From Anisus vortex (Eukaryota; Mollusca; Gastropoda; Planorbidae), in contig CASBPS010000131.1 in NCBI GenBank assembly GCA_949126835.1, positions 64,501 to 128,500 of the forward strand: a stretch of DNA of 64,000 bases, written 5' to 3'. Each line of letters begins with the position of its first letter. Position 1 is the stretch's first letter. The translations under genes and the position numbers were made by a program. Of this stretch, positions 11,101 to 23,429 are shown one piece after another. Below the pieces are notes generated by a model, which was given only the letters and a program-made list of their open reading frames with translations, did not search any database and was not told the origin of the DNA.

Positions 11101-11433
11101 GAAGCCAAAACCACATATCTGCTGTATTACGGCGAAAAGAGAAGCCAAAACCACAAATCTGCTATTCAAGTCGTTGTACGGCCAGAACAGAAGCACCATT
11201 ACCACAAATCTGCTAGTCAAGTCGTTGTACGGTTTGTGGAGAAGCCAAAACAACAAATCTGCTTTTTAAGTCCTTGTACGGCCAGAAAAGAAGCCAAAAC
11301 TAGAAATCTGCTATTCAAGTCGTTGTACGGTTTTTGGAGAGAGCCAAAACCATAAATCTGCTGTGTTACGGCCAAAAGAGAAGCTAAAACCACAAATCTT
11401 CTTGTCAAGTCGTTGGACGGCCAGAAAAGAAGC

Positions 11434-13515
11434 TAAAACAAGAAATCTGCTATTCAAGTCGTTGTACGGATTGTGGAAAAGCCAAAACCACAAATCTGCT
11501 TTTGTACGGCCAGAAAAGGAGCCAAAACCAGAAATCTGCTTTTCAAGTCGTTGTACGGTTTCTGGAGAAGCCAAAACCACAAATCTGCTTTTGTACGGCT
11601 AGTAGAGAAGCCAAAACCACAAATCTGCTGTATTTGGCGAAAAGAGAAGCCAAAACCACAAATCTGCTATTCAAGTCGTTGTACGGCCAGAACAGAAGCA
11701 CCATTACCACAAATCTGCTAGTCAAGTCGTTGTACGGTTTGTTGAGAAGCCAAAACAACAAATCTGCTTTTTAAGTCCTTGTACGGCCAGAAAAAAAGCC
11801 AAAACTACAAATCTGCTATTCAAGTCGTTGTACGGTTTATGGAGAGAGCCAAAACCATAAATCTGCTGTGTTACGGCCAAAAGAGAAGCTAAAACCACAA
11901 ATCTTCTTGTCAAGTCGTTGTACGGCCAGAAAAGAAGCCAAACCAAGAAATCTGCTATTCAAGTCGTTGTACGGATTGTGGAAAAGCCAAAACCACAAAT
12001 CTGCTTTTGTACGGCCAGAAAAGGAGCCCAAACCAGAAATCTGCTTTTCAAGTCGTTGTACGGTTTCTGGAGAAGCCAAAACCACAAATCGGCTTTTGTA
12101 CGGCTAGTAGAGAAGCCAAAACCACAAATCTGCTGTATTACGGCGAAAAAAGAACCCAAAACCACAAATCTGCTATTCAAGTCGTTGTACGGCCAGAACA
12201 GAAGCACCATTACCACAAATCTGCTAGTCAAGTCGTTGTACGGTTTGTGGAGAAGCCAAAACAACAAATCTGCTTTTTAAGTCCTTCTACGGCCAGAAAA
12301 GAAGCCAAAACTAGAAATCTGCTGTTTTACGGCCAGAAAAGGAGCCAAAACAAGAAATCTGCTATTCAAGTCGTTGTACGGACTGTGGAAACGCCAAAAC
12401 CACAAATCTGCTTTTGTACGGCCAGTAGAGAAGCCAAAACCACAAATCTGCTGTTTTACGGTTAGAAAAGAAGCCAAAACAAGAAATCTGCTATTCAAGT
12501 CGTTGTACGGATTGTGGAAAAGCCAAAACCACAAATCTGCTTTTGTACGGCCAGAAAAGGAGCCAAAACCAGAAATCTGCTTTTCAAGTCGTTGTACGGT
12601 TTCTGGAGAAGCCAAAACCACAAATCTGCTTTTGTACGGCTAGTAGAGAAGCCAAAACCACAAATCTGCTGTATTTGGCGAAAAGAGAAGCCAAAACCAC
12701 AAATCTGCTATTCAAGTCGTTGTACGGCCAGAACAGAAGCACCATTACCACAAATCTGCTAGTCAAGTCGTTGTACGGTTTGTTGAGAAGCCAAAACAAG
12801 AAATCTGCTTTTTAAGTCCTTGTACGGCCAGAAAAAAAGCCAAAACTAGAAATCTGCTATTCAAGTCGTTGTACGGTTTATGGAGAGAGCCAAAACCATA
12901 AATCTGCTGTGTTACGGCCAAAAGAGAAGCTAAAACCACAAATCTTCTTGTCAAGTCGTTGTACGGCCAGAAAAGAAGCCAAACCAAGAAATCTGCTATT
13001 CAAGTCGTTGTACGGATTGTGGAAAAGCCAAAACCACAAATCTGCTTTTGTACGGCCAGAAAAGGAGCCCAAACCAGAAATCTGCTTTTCAAGTCGTTGT
13101 ACGGTTTCTGGAGAAGCCAAAACCACAAATCGGCTTTTGTACGGCTAGTAGAGAAGCCAAAACCACAAATCTGCTGTATTACGGCGAAAAAAGAACCCAA
13201 AACCACAAATCTGCTATTCAAGTCGTTGTACGGCCAGAACAGAAGCACCATTACCACAAATCTGCTAGTCAAGTCGTTGTACGGTTTGTGGAGAAGCCAA
13301 AACAACAAATCTGCTTTTTAAGTCCTTCTACGGCCAGAAAAGAAGCCAAAACTAGAAATCTGCTGTTTTACGGCCAGAAAAGGAGCCAAAACAAGAAATC
13401 TGCTATTCAAGTCGTTGTACGGACTGTGGAAACGCCAAAACCACAAATCTGCTTTTGTACGGCCAGTAGAGAAGCCAAAACCACAAATCTGCTGTTTTAC
13501 GGTTAGAAAAGAAGC
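11434..13515. repeat. 1041-bp tandem duplication, two copies
   Basis: Units about 11434-12474 and 12475-13515, each holding one 506-bp and one 535-bp HOR (506+535 = 1041). H markers 11699/12740 and 12205/13246 are exactly 1041 apart. The two units share private variants such as aatcggcttt, aagccaaacc and ccttctacgg. Register is lost at 12558/13599 (gaaaaggag versus gaataggag). The pair is repeated inside the other two super-repeats at about 20872-22953 and 28081-30162. Confidence 0.88.
12205..12739. repeat. Exemplar 535-bp HOR (12 monomers) with a shortened B monomer
   Basis: Lengths: H51, A49 (variant ccttctacgg), 40 (ccaaaactag start like B, but a short gttttacgg middle and C tail), 49 (actgtggaaacg tail), E40, 40 (ggttagaaaagaag tail), 49 (attgtggaaaag tail), 40, D49, E40, F39 (atttggcg), G49, total 535. 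The third monomer looks like a B/short-monomer hybrid. The companion at 13246 is 536 because F is full length. Copies recur at 21643, 22684, 28852 and 29893. Confidence 0.88.
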
Positions 13516-13781
13516 CAAAACAAGAAATCTGCTATTCAAGTCGTTGTACGGATTGTGGAAAAGCCAAAACCACAAATCTGCTTTTGTACGGCCAGAATAG
13601 GAGCCAAAACCAGAAATCTGCTTTTCAAGTCGTTGTACGGTTTCTGGAGAAGCCAAAACCACAAATCTGCTTTTGTACGGCCAGTAGAGAAGCCAAAACC
13701 ACAAATCTGCTGTATTACGGCGAAAAGAGAAGCCAAAACCACAAATCTGCTATTCAAGTCGTTGTACGGCCAGAACAGAAG

Positions 13782-14502
13782 CACCATTACCACAAATCTG
13801 CTAGTCAAGTCGTTGTACGGTTTGTTGAGAAGCCAAAACAACAAATCTGCTTTTCAAGTCCTTGTACGGCCAGAAAAGAAGCCAAAACTAGAAATCTGCT
13901 ATTCAAGTCGTTGTACGGTTTGTGGAGAGAGCCAAAACCATAAATCTGCTGTGTTACGGCCAAAAGAGAAGCTAAAACCACAAATCTTCTTGTCAAGTCG
14001 TTGTACGGCCAGAAAAAAAGCCAAAACAAGAAATCTGCTATTCAAGTCGTTATACGGATTGTGGAAAAGCCAAAACCTCAAATCTGCTTTTGTACGGCCA
14101 GAAAAGGAGCCAAAACCAGAAATCTGCTTTTCAAGTCGTTGTACGGTTTCTGGAGAAGCCAAAACCACAAATCTGCTTTTGTACGGCTAGTAGAGAAGCC
14201 AAAACCACAAATCTGCTGTTTTAAGGCCAAAAGAGAAGCAAAAACCAGAAATCTGCTATTCAAGTCGTTGTACGGACTGTGGAAACGCCAAAACCACAAA
14301 TCTGCTTTTGTACGGCCAGAATAGGAGCCAAAACCAGAAATCTGCTTTTCAAGTCGTTGTACGGTTTCTGAAGCCAAAACCACAAATCTGCTTTTGTACG
14401 GCCAGTAGAGAAGCCAAAACCACAAATCTGTTGTATTATGGCGAAAAGAGAAGCCAAAACCACAAATCTGCTATTCAAGTCGTTGTACGGCCAAAACAGA
14501 AG
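13782..14502. repeat. Exemplar 721-bp HOR (16 monomers), fusion of 11-mer and 13-mer types
   Basis: The first nine monomers (H-A-B-C'-I-J-K-D-E, 417 bp) are those of the 506-bp HOR. They continue as 40 (gttttaaggcc), 49 (actgtggaaacg), 40 (ccagaataggag), D' 46 (14328-14373, 3-bp shorter ctgaag tail), E40, F40, G49, total 721. The second half matches the end of the 578-bp HOR. The unit therefore looks like an unequal join between those two types at an E monomer. Another 721-bp unit lies at 35534-36254. Confidence 0.86.
14328..14373. repeat. 46-bp D' monomer (3-bp tail deletion), exemplar
   Basis: Like D, but the tail is gtttctgaag instead of gtttctggagaag after realignment, 3 bp shorter. Seen near 14.37, 31.01, 35.40, 36.12, 38.34, 39.91, 40.93, 43.57, 46.01, 48.54, 50.83, 55.13, 59.63 and 61.90 kb. 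It is rare in the proximal half and regular in the distal half, always just before E-F-G. Confidence 0.85.
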
Positions 14503-15089
14503 CACCATTACCACAAATCTGCTAGTCAAGTCGTTGTACGGTTTGTGGAGAAGCCAAAACAACAAATCTTCTTTTTAAGTCCTTGTACGGCCAGATAAGA
14601 AGCCAAAACTAGAAATCTGCTATTCAAGTCGTTGTACGGTTTGTGGAGAGAGCCAAAACCATAAATCTGCTGTTTTACGGCCAGAAAAGAAGCCAAAACA
14701 AGAAATCTGCTATTCAAGTCGTTGTACCAAAAGCCAAAACCACAAATCTGCTTTTGTACGGCCAGAAAAGGAGCCAAAACCACAAATCTGCTGTTTTAAG
14801 GCCAAAAGAGAAGCAAAAACCAGAAATCTGCTATTCAAGTCGTTGTACGGACTGTGGAAAAGCCAAAACCACAAATCTGCTTTTGTAAGGCCAGAATAGG
14901 AGCCAAAACCAGAAATCTGCTTTTCAAGTCGTTGTACGGTTTCTGGAGAAGCCAAATCCACAAATCTTCTTGTCAAGTCGTTGTACGGCCAGTAGAGAAG
15001 CCAAAACCACAAATCTGCTGTATTACGGCGAAAAGAGAAGCCAAAACCACAAATCTGCTATTCAAGTCGTTGTACGGCCAGAACAGAAG

Positions 15090-15732
15090 CACCATTAGCA
15101 CAAATCTGCTAGTCAAGTCGTTGTACGGTTTTTGGAGAAGCCAAAACAACAAATCTGCTTTTTAAGTCCTTGTACGGCCAGAAAAGAAGCCAAAACTAGA
15201 AATCTGCTATTCAAGTCGTCGTACGGTTTGTGGAGAGAGCCAAAACCATAAATCTGTTTTGTACGGCCAGAAAATGAGCCAAAACAAGAAATCTGCTATT
15301 CAAATCGTTGTACGGTTTGTGGAGAGAGCCAAAACCATAAATCTGCTTTTTAAGTCCTTGTACGGCCAGATAAGAAGCCAAAACCATAAATCTGCTGTGT
15401 TACGGCCAAAAGAGAAGCTAAAACCACAAATCTTCTTTTCAAGTCGTTGTATGGCCAAAAAAGAAGCCAAAACAAGAAATCTGCTATTCAAGTCGTTGTA
15501 CGGATTGTGGAAAAGCCAAAACCACAAATCTGCTTTTGTACGGCCAGAAAAGGAGCCAAAACCAGAAATCTGCTTTTCAAGTCGTTGTACGGTTTCTGGA
15601 GAAGCCAAAACCACAAATCTGCTTTTGTACGGCTAGTAGAGAAGCCAAAACCACAAATCTGCTGTATACGGCGAAAAGAGAAGCCAAAACCACAAATCTG
15701 CTATTCAAGTCGTTGTACGGCCAGAACAGAAG
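15090..15732. repeat. 643-bp HOR, the 693-bp HOR minus one B monomer
   Basis: It matches 5375-6067, but at about 15377 the ccagataagaag tail is followed directly by ccaaaaccat. A 50-bp B monomer present in the partner near 5662-5711 is absent. The loss is exactly one monomer. Confidence 0.84.
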
Positions 15733-16011
15733 CACCATTACCACAAATCTGCTAGTCAAGTCGTTGTACGGTTTGTTGAGAAGCCAAAACAACAAATCTG
15801 CTTTTTAAGTCCTTGTACGACCAGAAAAGAAACCAAAACTAGAAATCTGCTATTCAAGTCGTTGTACGGTTTGTGGAGAGAGCCAAAACCACAAATCTGC
15901 TTTTGTACGGCTAGTAGAGAAGCCAAAACCACAAATCTGCTGTATTACGGCGAAAAGAGAAGCCAAAACCACAAATCTGCTATTCAAGTCGTTGTACGGC
16001 CAGAACAGAAG
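15733..16011. repeat. 279-bp minimal HOR (6 monomers, H-A-B-E-F-G) with distal-type A
   Basis: H 15733-15783, A 15784-15832, B 15833-15882, E 15883-15922, F 15923-15962, G 15963-16011, total 279. The cassette and D are gone. This is the shortest HOR in the window. Its A monomer carries acgacc and gaaacc changes that otherwise occur together only after 37.8 kb. Confidence 0.87.
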
Positions 16012-16204
16012 CACCATTACCACAAATCTGCTAGTCAAGTCGTTGTACGGTTTGTGGAGAAGCCAAAACAACAAATCTGCTTTTTAAGTCCTTGTACGGC
16101 CAGAAAAGAAGCCAAAACTAGAAATCTGCTATTCAAGTCGTTGTACGGTTTGTGGAGAGAGCCAAAACCACAAATCTGCTGTGTTACGGCCAAAAGAGAA
16201 GCTG

Positions 16205-19200
16205 AAACCACAAATCTTCTTTTCAAGTCGTTGTACGGCCAGAAAAAAAGCCAAAACAAGAAATCTGCTGTTTTACGGCCAGAAAAGGAGCCAAAACCAC
16301 AAATCTGCTGTTTTACGGCCAAAAGAGAAGTCAAAACCATAAATCTGCTGTGTTACGGCCAAAAAATAAGCTAAAACTACAAATCTTTTTTTCAAGTCGT
16401 TGTACGGCCAGAAAAGGAGCCAAAACAAGAAATCTGCTATTCAAGTCGTTGTACGGATTGTGGAAAAGCCCAAACCACAAATCTGCTTTTGTACGGCCAG
16501 AAAAGGAGCCAAAACCAGAAATCTGCTTTTCAAGTCGTTGTACGGTTTCTGGAGAAGCCAAAACCACAAATCTGCTTTTGTACTGCCAGTAGAGAAGCCA
16601 AAACAACAAATCTGCTGTATTATGGCGAAAAGAGAAGCCAAAACCACAAATCTGCTATTCAAGTCGTTGTACGGCCAAAACAGAAGCACCATTACCACAA
16701 ATCTGCTAGTCAAGTCGTTGTACGATTTGTGGAGAAGCCAAAACAACAAATCTGCTTTTTAAGTCCTTGTACGGCCAGATAAGAAGCCAAAACTAGAAAT
16801 CTGCTTTTCAAGTCGTTGTACGGTTTGTGGAGAGAGCCAAAACCATAAATCTGCTGTTTTACGGCCAGAAAAGAAGCCAAAACAAGAAATCTGCTATTCA
16901 AGTCGTTGTACCAAAAGCCAAAACCACAAATCTGCTTTTGTACGGCCAGAAAAGGAGCCAAAACCACAAATTTGCTGTTTTAAGGCCAAAAGAGAAGCAA
17001 AAACCAGAAATCTGCTATTCAAGTCGTTGTACGGACTGTGGAAACGCCAAAACCACAAATCTGCTTTTGTAAGGCCAGAATAGGAGCCAAAACCAGAAAT
17101 CTGCTTTTCAAGTCGTTGTACGGTTTCTGGAGAAGCCAAAACCACAAATCTGCTTTTGTACGGCCAGTAGAGAAGCCAAAACCACAAATCTGCTGTATTA
17201 CGGCGAAAAGAGAAGCCAAAACCACAAATCTGCTATTCAAGTCGTTGTACGGCCAGAACAGAAGCACCATTAGCACAAATCTGCTAGTCAAGTCGTTGTA
17301 CGGTTTGTGGAGAAGCCAAAACAACAAATCTGCTTTTTAAGTCCTTGTACGGCCAGAAAAGAAGCCAAAACTAGAAATCTGCTATTCAAGTCGTCGTACG
17401 GTTTGTGGAGAGAGCCAAAACCATAAATCTGTTTTTGTACGGCCAGAAAATGAGCCAAAACCAGAAATCTGCTTTTCAAGTCTTTGTACGGTTTCTGGAG
17501 AAGCCAAAACCACAAATCTGCTTTTGTACGGCCAGTAGAGAAGCCAAAACCACAAATCTGCTGTATTACGGCGAAAAGAGAAGCCAAAACCACAAATCTG
17601 CTATTCAAGTCGTTGTACGGCCAGAACAGAAGCACCATTACCACAAATCTGCTAGTCAAGTCGTTGTACGGTTTGTGGAGAAGCCAAAACAACAAATCTG
17701 CTTTTTAAGTCCTTGTACGGCCAGAAAAGAAGCCAAAACTAGAAATCTGCTATTCAAGTCGTTGTACGGTTTGTGGAGAGAGCCAAAACCATAAATCTGT
17801 TTTTGTACGGCCAGAAAAGGAGCCAAAACCAGAAATCTGCTTTTCAAGTCTTTGTACGGTTTCTGGAGAAGCCAAAACCACAAATCTGCTTTTGTACGGC
17901 CAGTAGAGAAGCCAAAACCACAAATCTGCTGTATTACTGCGAAAAGAGAAGCCAAAACCACAAATCTGCTATTCAAGTCGTTGTACGGCCAGAACAGAAG
18001 CACCATTACCACAAATCTGCTAGTCAAGTCGTTGTACGGTTTGTTGAGAAGCCAAAACAACAAATCTGCTTTTTAAGTCCTTGTACGGCGAGAAAAGAAG
18101 CCAAAACTAGAAATCTGCTATTCAAGTCGTTGTACGGTTTGTGGAGAGAGCCAAAACCATAAATCTGCTGTGTTACGGCCAAAAGAGAAGCTAAAACCAC
18201 AAATCTTCTTGTCAAGTCGTTGTATGGCCAAAAAAGAAGCCAAAACAAGAAATCTGCTATTCAAGTCGTTGTACGGATTGTGGAAAAGCCAAAACCACAA
18301 ATCTGCTTTTGTACGGCCAGAAAAGGAGCCAAAACAAGAAATCTGCTTTTCAAGTCGTTGTACGGTTTCTGGAGAAGCCAAAATCACAAATCTGCTTTTG
18401 TACGGCTAGTAGAGAAGCCAAAACCACAAATCTGCTGTATACGGCGAAAAGAGAAGCCAAAACCACAAATCTGCTATTCAAGTCGTTGTACGGCCAGAAC
18501 AGAAGCACCATTACCACAAATCTGCTAGTCAAGTCGTTGTACGGTTTGTTGAGAAGCCAAAACAACAAATCTGCTTTTTAAGTCCTTGTACGGCCAGAAA
18601 AAAGCCAAAACTAGAAATCTGCTATTCAAGTCGTTGTACGGTTTATGGAGAGAGCCAAAACCATAAATCTGCTGTGTTACGGCCAAAAGAGAAGCTAAAT
18701 CCACAAATCTTCTTGTCAAGTCCTTGTACGGCCAGAAAAGAAGCCAAAACTAGAAATCTGCTATTCAAGTCGTCGTACGGTTTGTGGAGAGAGCCAAAAC
18801 CATAAAACTGTTTTTGTACGGCCAGAAAATGAGCCAAAACCAGAAATCTGCTTTTCAAGTCTTTGTACGGTTTCTGGAGAAGCCAAAACCACAAATCTGC
18901 TTTTGTACGGCCAGTAGAGAAGCCAAAACCACAAATCTGCTGTATTACGGCGAAAAGAGAAGCCAAAACCACAAATCTGCTATTCAAGTCGTTGTACGGC
19001 CAGAACAGAAGCACCATTACCACAAATCTGCTAGTCAAGTCGTTGTACGGTTTGTGGAGAAGCCAAAACAACAAATCTGCTTTTTAAGTCTTTGTACGGC
19101 CAGAAAAGAAGCCAAAACTAGAAATCTGCTATTCAAGTCGTTGTACGGTTTGTGGAGAGAGCCAAAACCACAAATCTGCTGTGTTACGGCCAAAAGAGAA

Positions 19201-22200
19201 GCTGAAACCACAAATCTTCTTTTCAAGTCGTTGTACGGCCAGAAAAAAAGCCAAAACCAGAAATCTGCTGTTTTACGGCCAGAAAAGGAGCCAAAACCAC
19301 AAATCTGCTGTTTTACGGCCAAAAGAGAAGTCAAAACCATAAATCTGCTGTGTTACGGCCAAAAGATAAGCTAAAACTACAAATCTTCTTTTCAAGTCGT
19401 TGTACGGCCAGAAAAGGAGCCAAAACAAGAAATCTGCTATTCAAGTCGTTGTACGGATTGTGGAAAAGCCAAAACCACAAATCTGCTTTTGTACGGCCAG
19501 AAAAGGAGCCAAAACCAGAAATCTGCTTTTCAAGTCGTTGTACGGTTTCTGGAGAAGCCAAAACCACAAATCTGCTTTTGTACGACCAGTAGAGAAGCCA
19601 AAACAACAAATCTGCTGTATTATGGCGAAAAGAGAAGCCAAAACCACAAATCTGCTATTCAAGTCGTTGTACGGCCAAAACAGAAGCACCATTACCACAA
19701 ATCTGCTAGTCAAGTCGTTGTACGGTTTGTGGAGAAGCCAAAACAACAAATCTGCTTTTTAAGTCCTTGTACGGCCAGATAAGAAGCCAAAACTAGAAAT
19801 CTGCTATTCAAGTCGTTGTACGGTTTGTGGAGAGAGCCAAAACCATAAATCTGCTGTTTTACGGCCAGAAAAGAAGCCAAAACAAGAAATCTGCTATTCA
19901 AGTCGTTGTACCAAAAGCCAAAACCACAAATCTGCTTTTTACGGCCAGAAAAGGAGCCAAAACCACAAATCTGCTGTTTTAAGGCCAAAAGAGAAGCAAA
20001 AACCAGAAATCTGCTATTCAAGTCGTTGTACGGACTGTGGAAACGCCAAAACCACAAATCTGCTTTTGTAAGGCCAGAATAGGAGCCAAAACCAGAAATC
20101 TGCTTTTCAAGTCGTTGTACGGTTTCTGGAGAAGCCAAAACCACAAATCTGCTTTTGTACGGCCAGTAGAGAAGCCAAAACCACAAATCTGCTGTATTAC
20201 GGCGAAAAGAGAAGCCAAAACCACAAATCTGCTATTCAAGTCGTTGTACGGCCAGAACAGAAGCACCATTAGCACAAATCTGCTAGTCAAGTCGTTGTAC
20301 GGTTTGTGGAGAAGCCAAAACAACAAATCTGCTTTTTAAGTCCTTGTACGGCCAGAAAAGAAGCCAAAACTAGAAATCTGCTATTCAAGTCGTCGTACGG
20401 TTTGTGGAGAGAGCCAAAACCATAAATCTGTTTTTGTACGGCCAGAAAAGGAGCCAAAACCAGAAATCTGCTTTTCAAGTCTTTGTACGGTTTCTGGAGA
20501 AGCCAAAACCACAAATCTGCTTTTGAACGGCCAGTAGAGAAGCCAAAACCACACATCTGCTGTATTACGGCGAAAAGAGAAGCCGAAACCACAAATCTGC
20601 TATTCAAGTCGTTGTACGGCCAGAACAGAAGCACCATTACCACAAATCTGCTAGTCAAGTCGTTGTACGGTTTGTGGAGAAGCCAAAACAACAAATCTGC
20701 TTTTTAAGTCCTTGTACGGCCAGAAAAGAAGCCAAAACTAGAAATCTGCTATTCAAGTCGTTGTACGGTTTTTGGAGAGAGCCAAAACCATAAATCTGCT
20801 GTGTTACGGCCAAAAGAGAAGCTAAAACCACAAATCTTCTTGTCAAGTCGTTGGACGGCCAGAAAAGAAGCTAAAACAAGAAATCTGCTATTCAAGTCGT
20901 TGTACGGATTGTGGAAAAGCCAAAACCACAAATCTGCTTTTGTACGGCCAGAAAAGGAGCCAAAACCAGAAATCTGCTTTTCAAGTCGTTGTACGGTTTC
21001 TGGAGAAGCCAAAACCACAAATCTGCTTTTGTACGGCTAGTAGAGAAGCCAAAACCACAAATCTGCTGTATTTGGCGAAAAGAGAAGCCAAAACCACAAA
21101 TCTGCTATTCAAGTCGTTGTACGGCCAGAACAGAAGCACCATTACCACAAATCTGCTAGTCAAGTCGTTGTACGGTTTGTTGAGAAGCCAAAACAACAAA
21201 TCTGCTTTTTAAGTCCTTGTACGGCCAGAAAAAAAGCCAAAACTAGAAATCTGCTATTCAAGTCGTTGTACGGTTTATGGAGAGAGCCAAAACCATAAAT
21301 CTGCTGTGTTACGGCCAAAAGAGAAGCTAAAACCACAAATCTTCTTGTCAAGTCGTTGTACGGCCAGAAAAGAAGCCAAACCAAGAAATCTGCTATTCAA
21401 GTCGTTGTACGGATTGTGGAAAAGCCAAAACCACAAATCTGCTTTTGTACGGCCAGAAAAGGAGCCCAAACCAGAAATCTGCTTTTCAAGTCGTTGTACG
21501 GTTTCTGGAGAAGCCAAAACCACAAATCGGCTTTTGTACGGCTAGTAGAGAAGCCAAAACCACAAATCTGCTGTATTACGGCGAAAAAAGAACCCAAAAC
21601 CACAAATCTGCTATTCAAGTCGTTGTACGGCCAGAACAGAAGCACCATTACCACAAATCTGCTAGTCAAGTCGTTGTACGGTTTGTGGAGAAGCCAAAAC
21701 AACAAATCTGCTTTTTAAGTCCTTCTACGGCCAGAAAAGAAGCCAAAACTAGAAATCTGCTGTTTTACGGCCAGAAAAGGAGCCAAAACAAGAAATCTGC
21801 TATTCAAGTCGTTGTACGGACTGTAGAAACGCCAAAACCACAAATCTGCTTTTGTACGGCCAGTAGAGAAGCCAAAACCACAAATCTGCTGTTTTACGGT
21901 TAGAAAAGAAGCCAAAACAAGAAATCTGCTATTCAAGTCGTTGTACGGATTGTGGAAAAGCCAAAACCACAAATCTGCTTTTGTACGGCCAGAAAAGGAG
22001 CCAAAACCAGAAATCTGCTTTTCAAGTCGTTGTACGGTTTCTGGAGAAGCCAAAACCACAAATCTGCTTTTGTACGGCTAGTAGAGAAGCCAAAACCACA
22101 AATCTGCTGTATTTGGCGAAAAGAGAAGCCAAAACCACAAATCTGCTATTCAAGTCGTTGTACGGCCAGAACAGAAGCACCATTACCACAAATCTGCTAG

Positions 22201-23412
22201 TCAAGTCGTTGTACGGTTTGTTGAGAAGCCAAAACAACAAATCTGCTTTTTAAGTCCTTGTACGGCCAGAAAAAAAGCCAAAACTAGAAATCTGCTATTC
22301 AAGTCGTTGTACGGTTTATGGAGAGAGCCAAAACCATAAATCTGCTGTGTTACGGCCAAAAGAGAAGCTAAAACCACAAATCTTCTTGTCAAGTCGTTGT
22401 ACGGCCAGAAAAGAAGCCAAACCAAGAAATCTGCTATTCAAGTCGTTGTACGGATTGTGGAAAAGCCAAAACCACAAATCTGCTTTTGTACGGCCAGAAA
22501 AGGAGCCCAAACCAGAAATCTGCTTTTCAAGTCGTTGTACGGTTTCTGGAGAAGCCAAAACCACAAATCGGCTTTTGTACGGCTAGTAGAGAAGCCAAAA
22601 CCACAAATCTGCTGTATTACGGCGAAAAAAGAACCCAAAACCACAAATCTGCTATTCAAGTCGTTGTACGGCCAGAACAGAAGCACCATTACCACAAATC
22701 TGCTAGTCAAGTCGTTGTACGGTTTGTGGAGAAGCCAAAACAACAAATCTGCTTTTTAAGTCCTTCTACGGCCAGAAAAGAAGCCAAAACTAGAAATCTG
22801 CTGTTTTACGGCCAGAAAAGGAGCCAAAACAAGAAATCTGCTATTCAAGTCGTTGTACGGACTGTGGAAACGCCAAAACCACAAATCTGCTTTTGTACGG
22901 CCAGTAGAGAAGCCAAAACCACAAATCTGCTGTTTTACGGTTAGAAAAGAAGCCAAAACAAGAAATCTGCTATTCAAGTCGTTGTACGGATTGTGGAAAA
23001 GCCAAAACCACAAATCTGCTTTTGTACGGCCAGAATAGGAGCCAAAACCAGAAATCTGCTTTTCAAGTCGTTGTACGGTTTCTGGAGAAGCCAAAACCAC
23101 AAATCTGCTTTTGTACGGCCAGTAGAGAAGCCAAAACCACAAATCTGCTGTATTACGGCGAAAAGAGAAGCCAAAACCACAAATCTGCTATTCAAGTCGT
23201 TGTACGGCCAGAACAGAAGCACCATTACCACAAATCTGCTAGTCAAGTCGTTGTACGGTTTGTTGAGAAGCCAAAACAACAAATCTGCTTTTCAAGTCCT
23301 TGTACGGCCAGAAAAGAAGCCAAAACTAGAAATCTGCTATTCAAGTCGTTGTACGGTTTGTGGAGAGAGCCAAAACCATAAATCTGCTGTGTTACGGCCA
23401 AAAGAGAAGCTA
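16205..23412. repeat. 7208-bp super-repeat, copy 2
   Basis: HOR order from H at 16687: 578, 368, 368, 505, 506, 675, 577, 368, 505, 506, 535, 506, 536, 675, sum 7208. It abuts copy 3 directly. By eye it differs from copy 3 at scattered single bases, for example 18809 (aaaactg), 20554 (acacatc) and 21825 (ctgtagaaac). Start and end are set by the junction in 23413-23429. Confidence 0.9.
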
Positions 23413-23429
23413 AAACCACAAATCTTCTT
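23413..23429. other. Exchange junction between 7208-bp copies 2 and 3, within one monomer
   Basis: At 23412 the base is A (gctaaaacc), as in the copy 1 end at about 13974; the copy 2 start at 16204 has G (gctgaaacc). At 23430 the base is T (cttcttttc), as in the copy 2 start; the copy 1 end at 13992 has G (cttcttgtc). The switch from end type to start type must lie in the 17 bases between, which are identical in both parents. The junction monomer is therefore a hybrid. Confidence 0.85.

Larger units (their letters stand above)
5690..11300. repeat. 3.0 kb tandem super-repeat, two units
   Basis: Sequence from about 5690 reappears 3000 bp downstream and stays in register to about 8560/11560, with one 1-bp change of offset (2999) and loss of one 368-bp HOR from the second unit. 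HOR order in 7249-10248 is 578, 368, 368, 505, 506, 675, which sums to exactly 3000. The second unit continues 577, 368, 505 and then leaves register in the 1041-bp duplication. Boundaries are approximate because unit ends are homologous. Confidence 0.83.
6767..13974. repeat. 7208-bp super-repeat, copy 1 (14 HORs)
   Basis: It aligns to copy 2 at a constant offset of 9438. HOR order from H at 7249: 578, 368, 368, 505, 506, 675, 577, 368, 505, 506, 535, 506, 536, followed by a 721-bp unit. The match to copy 2 extends left of the unit to about 6450 and right to about 13991. The limits given are the equivalents of the copy 2/copy 3 junction. Confidence 0.88.
13975..16204. repeat. 2.2 kb segment between super-repeat copies 1 and 2
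   Basis: It holds the 3' part of the 721-bp HOR, then 587-, 643- and 279-bp HORs and the left end of the next 675-bp HOR. From about 14530 to 15370 it matches 4810-5660 at offset 9715. The offset then drops to 9665 (one 50-bp monomer missing at about 15377) and to 9438 (a further 227 bp, five monomers, missing by about 15885). It therefore duplicates the segment left of copy 1 with two deletions. Confidence 0.85.

Noticed and set aside
14000..14500. Origin of replication or matrix attachment region
   Set aside because: Base composition is even along the array, with no AT-rich tract beyond short A runs, so nothing singles out any position.
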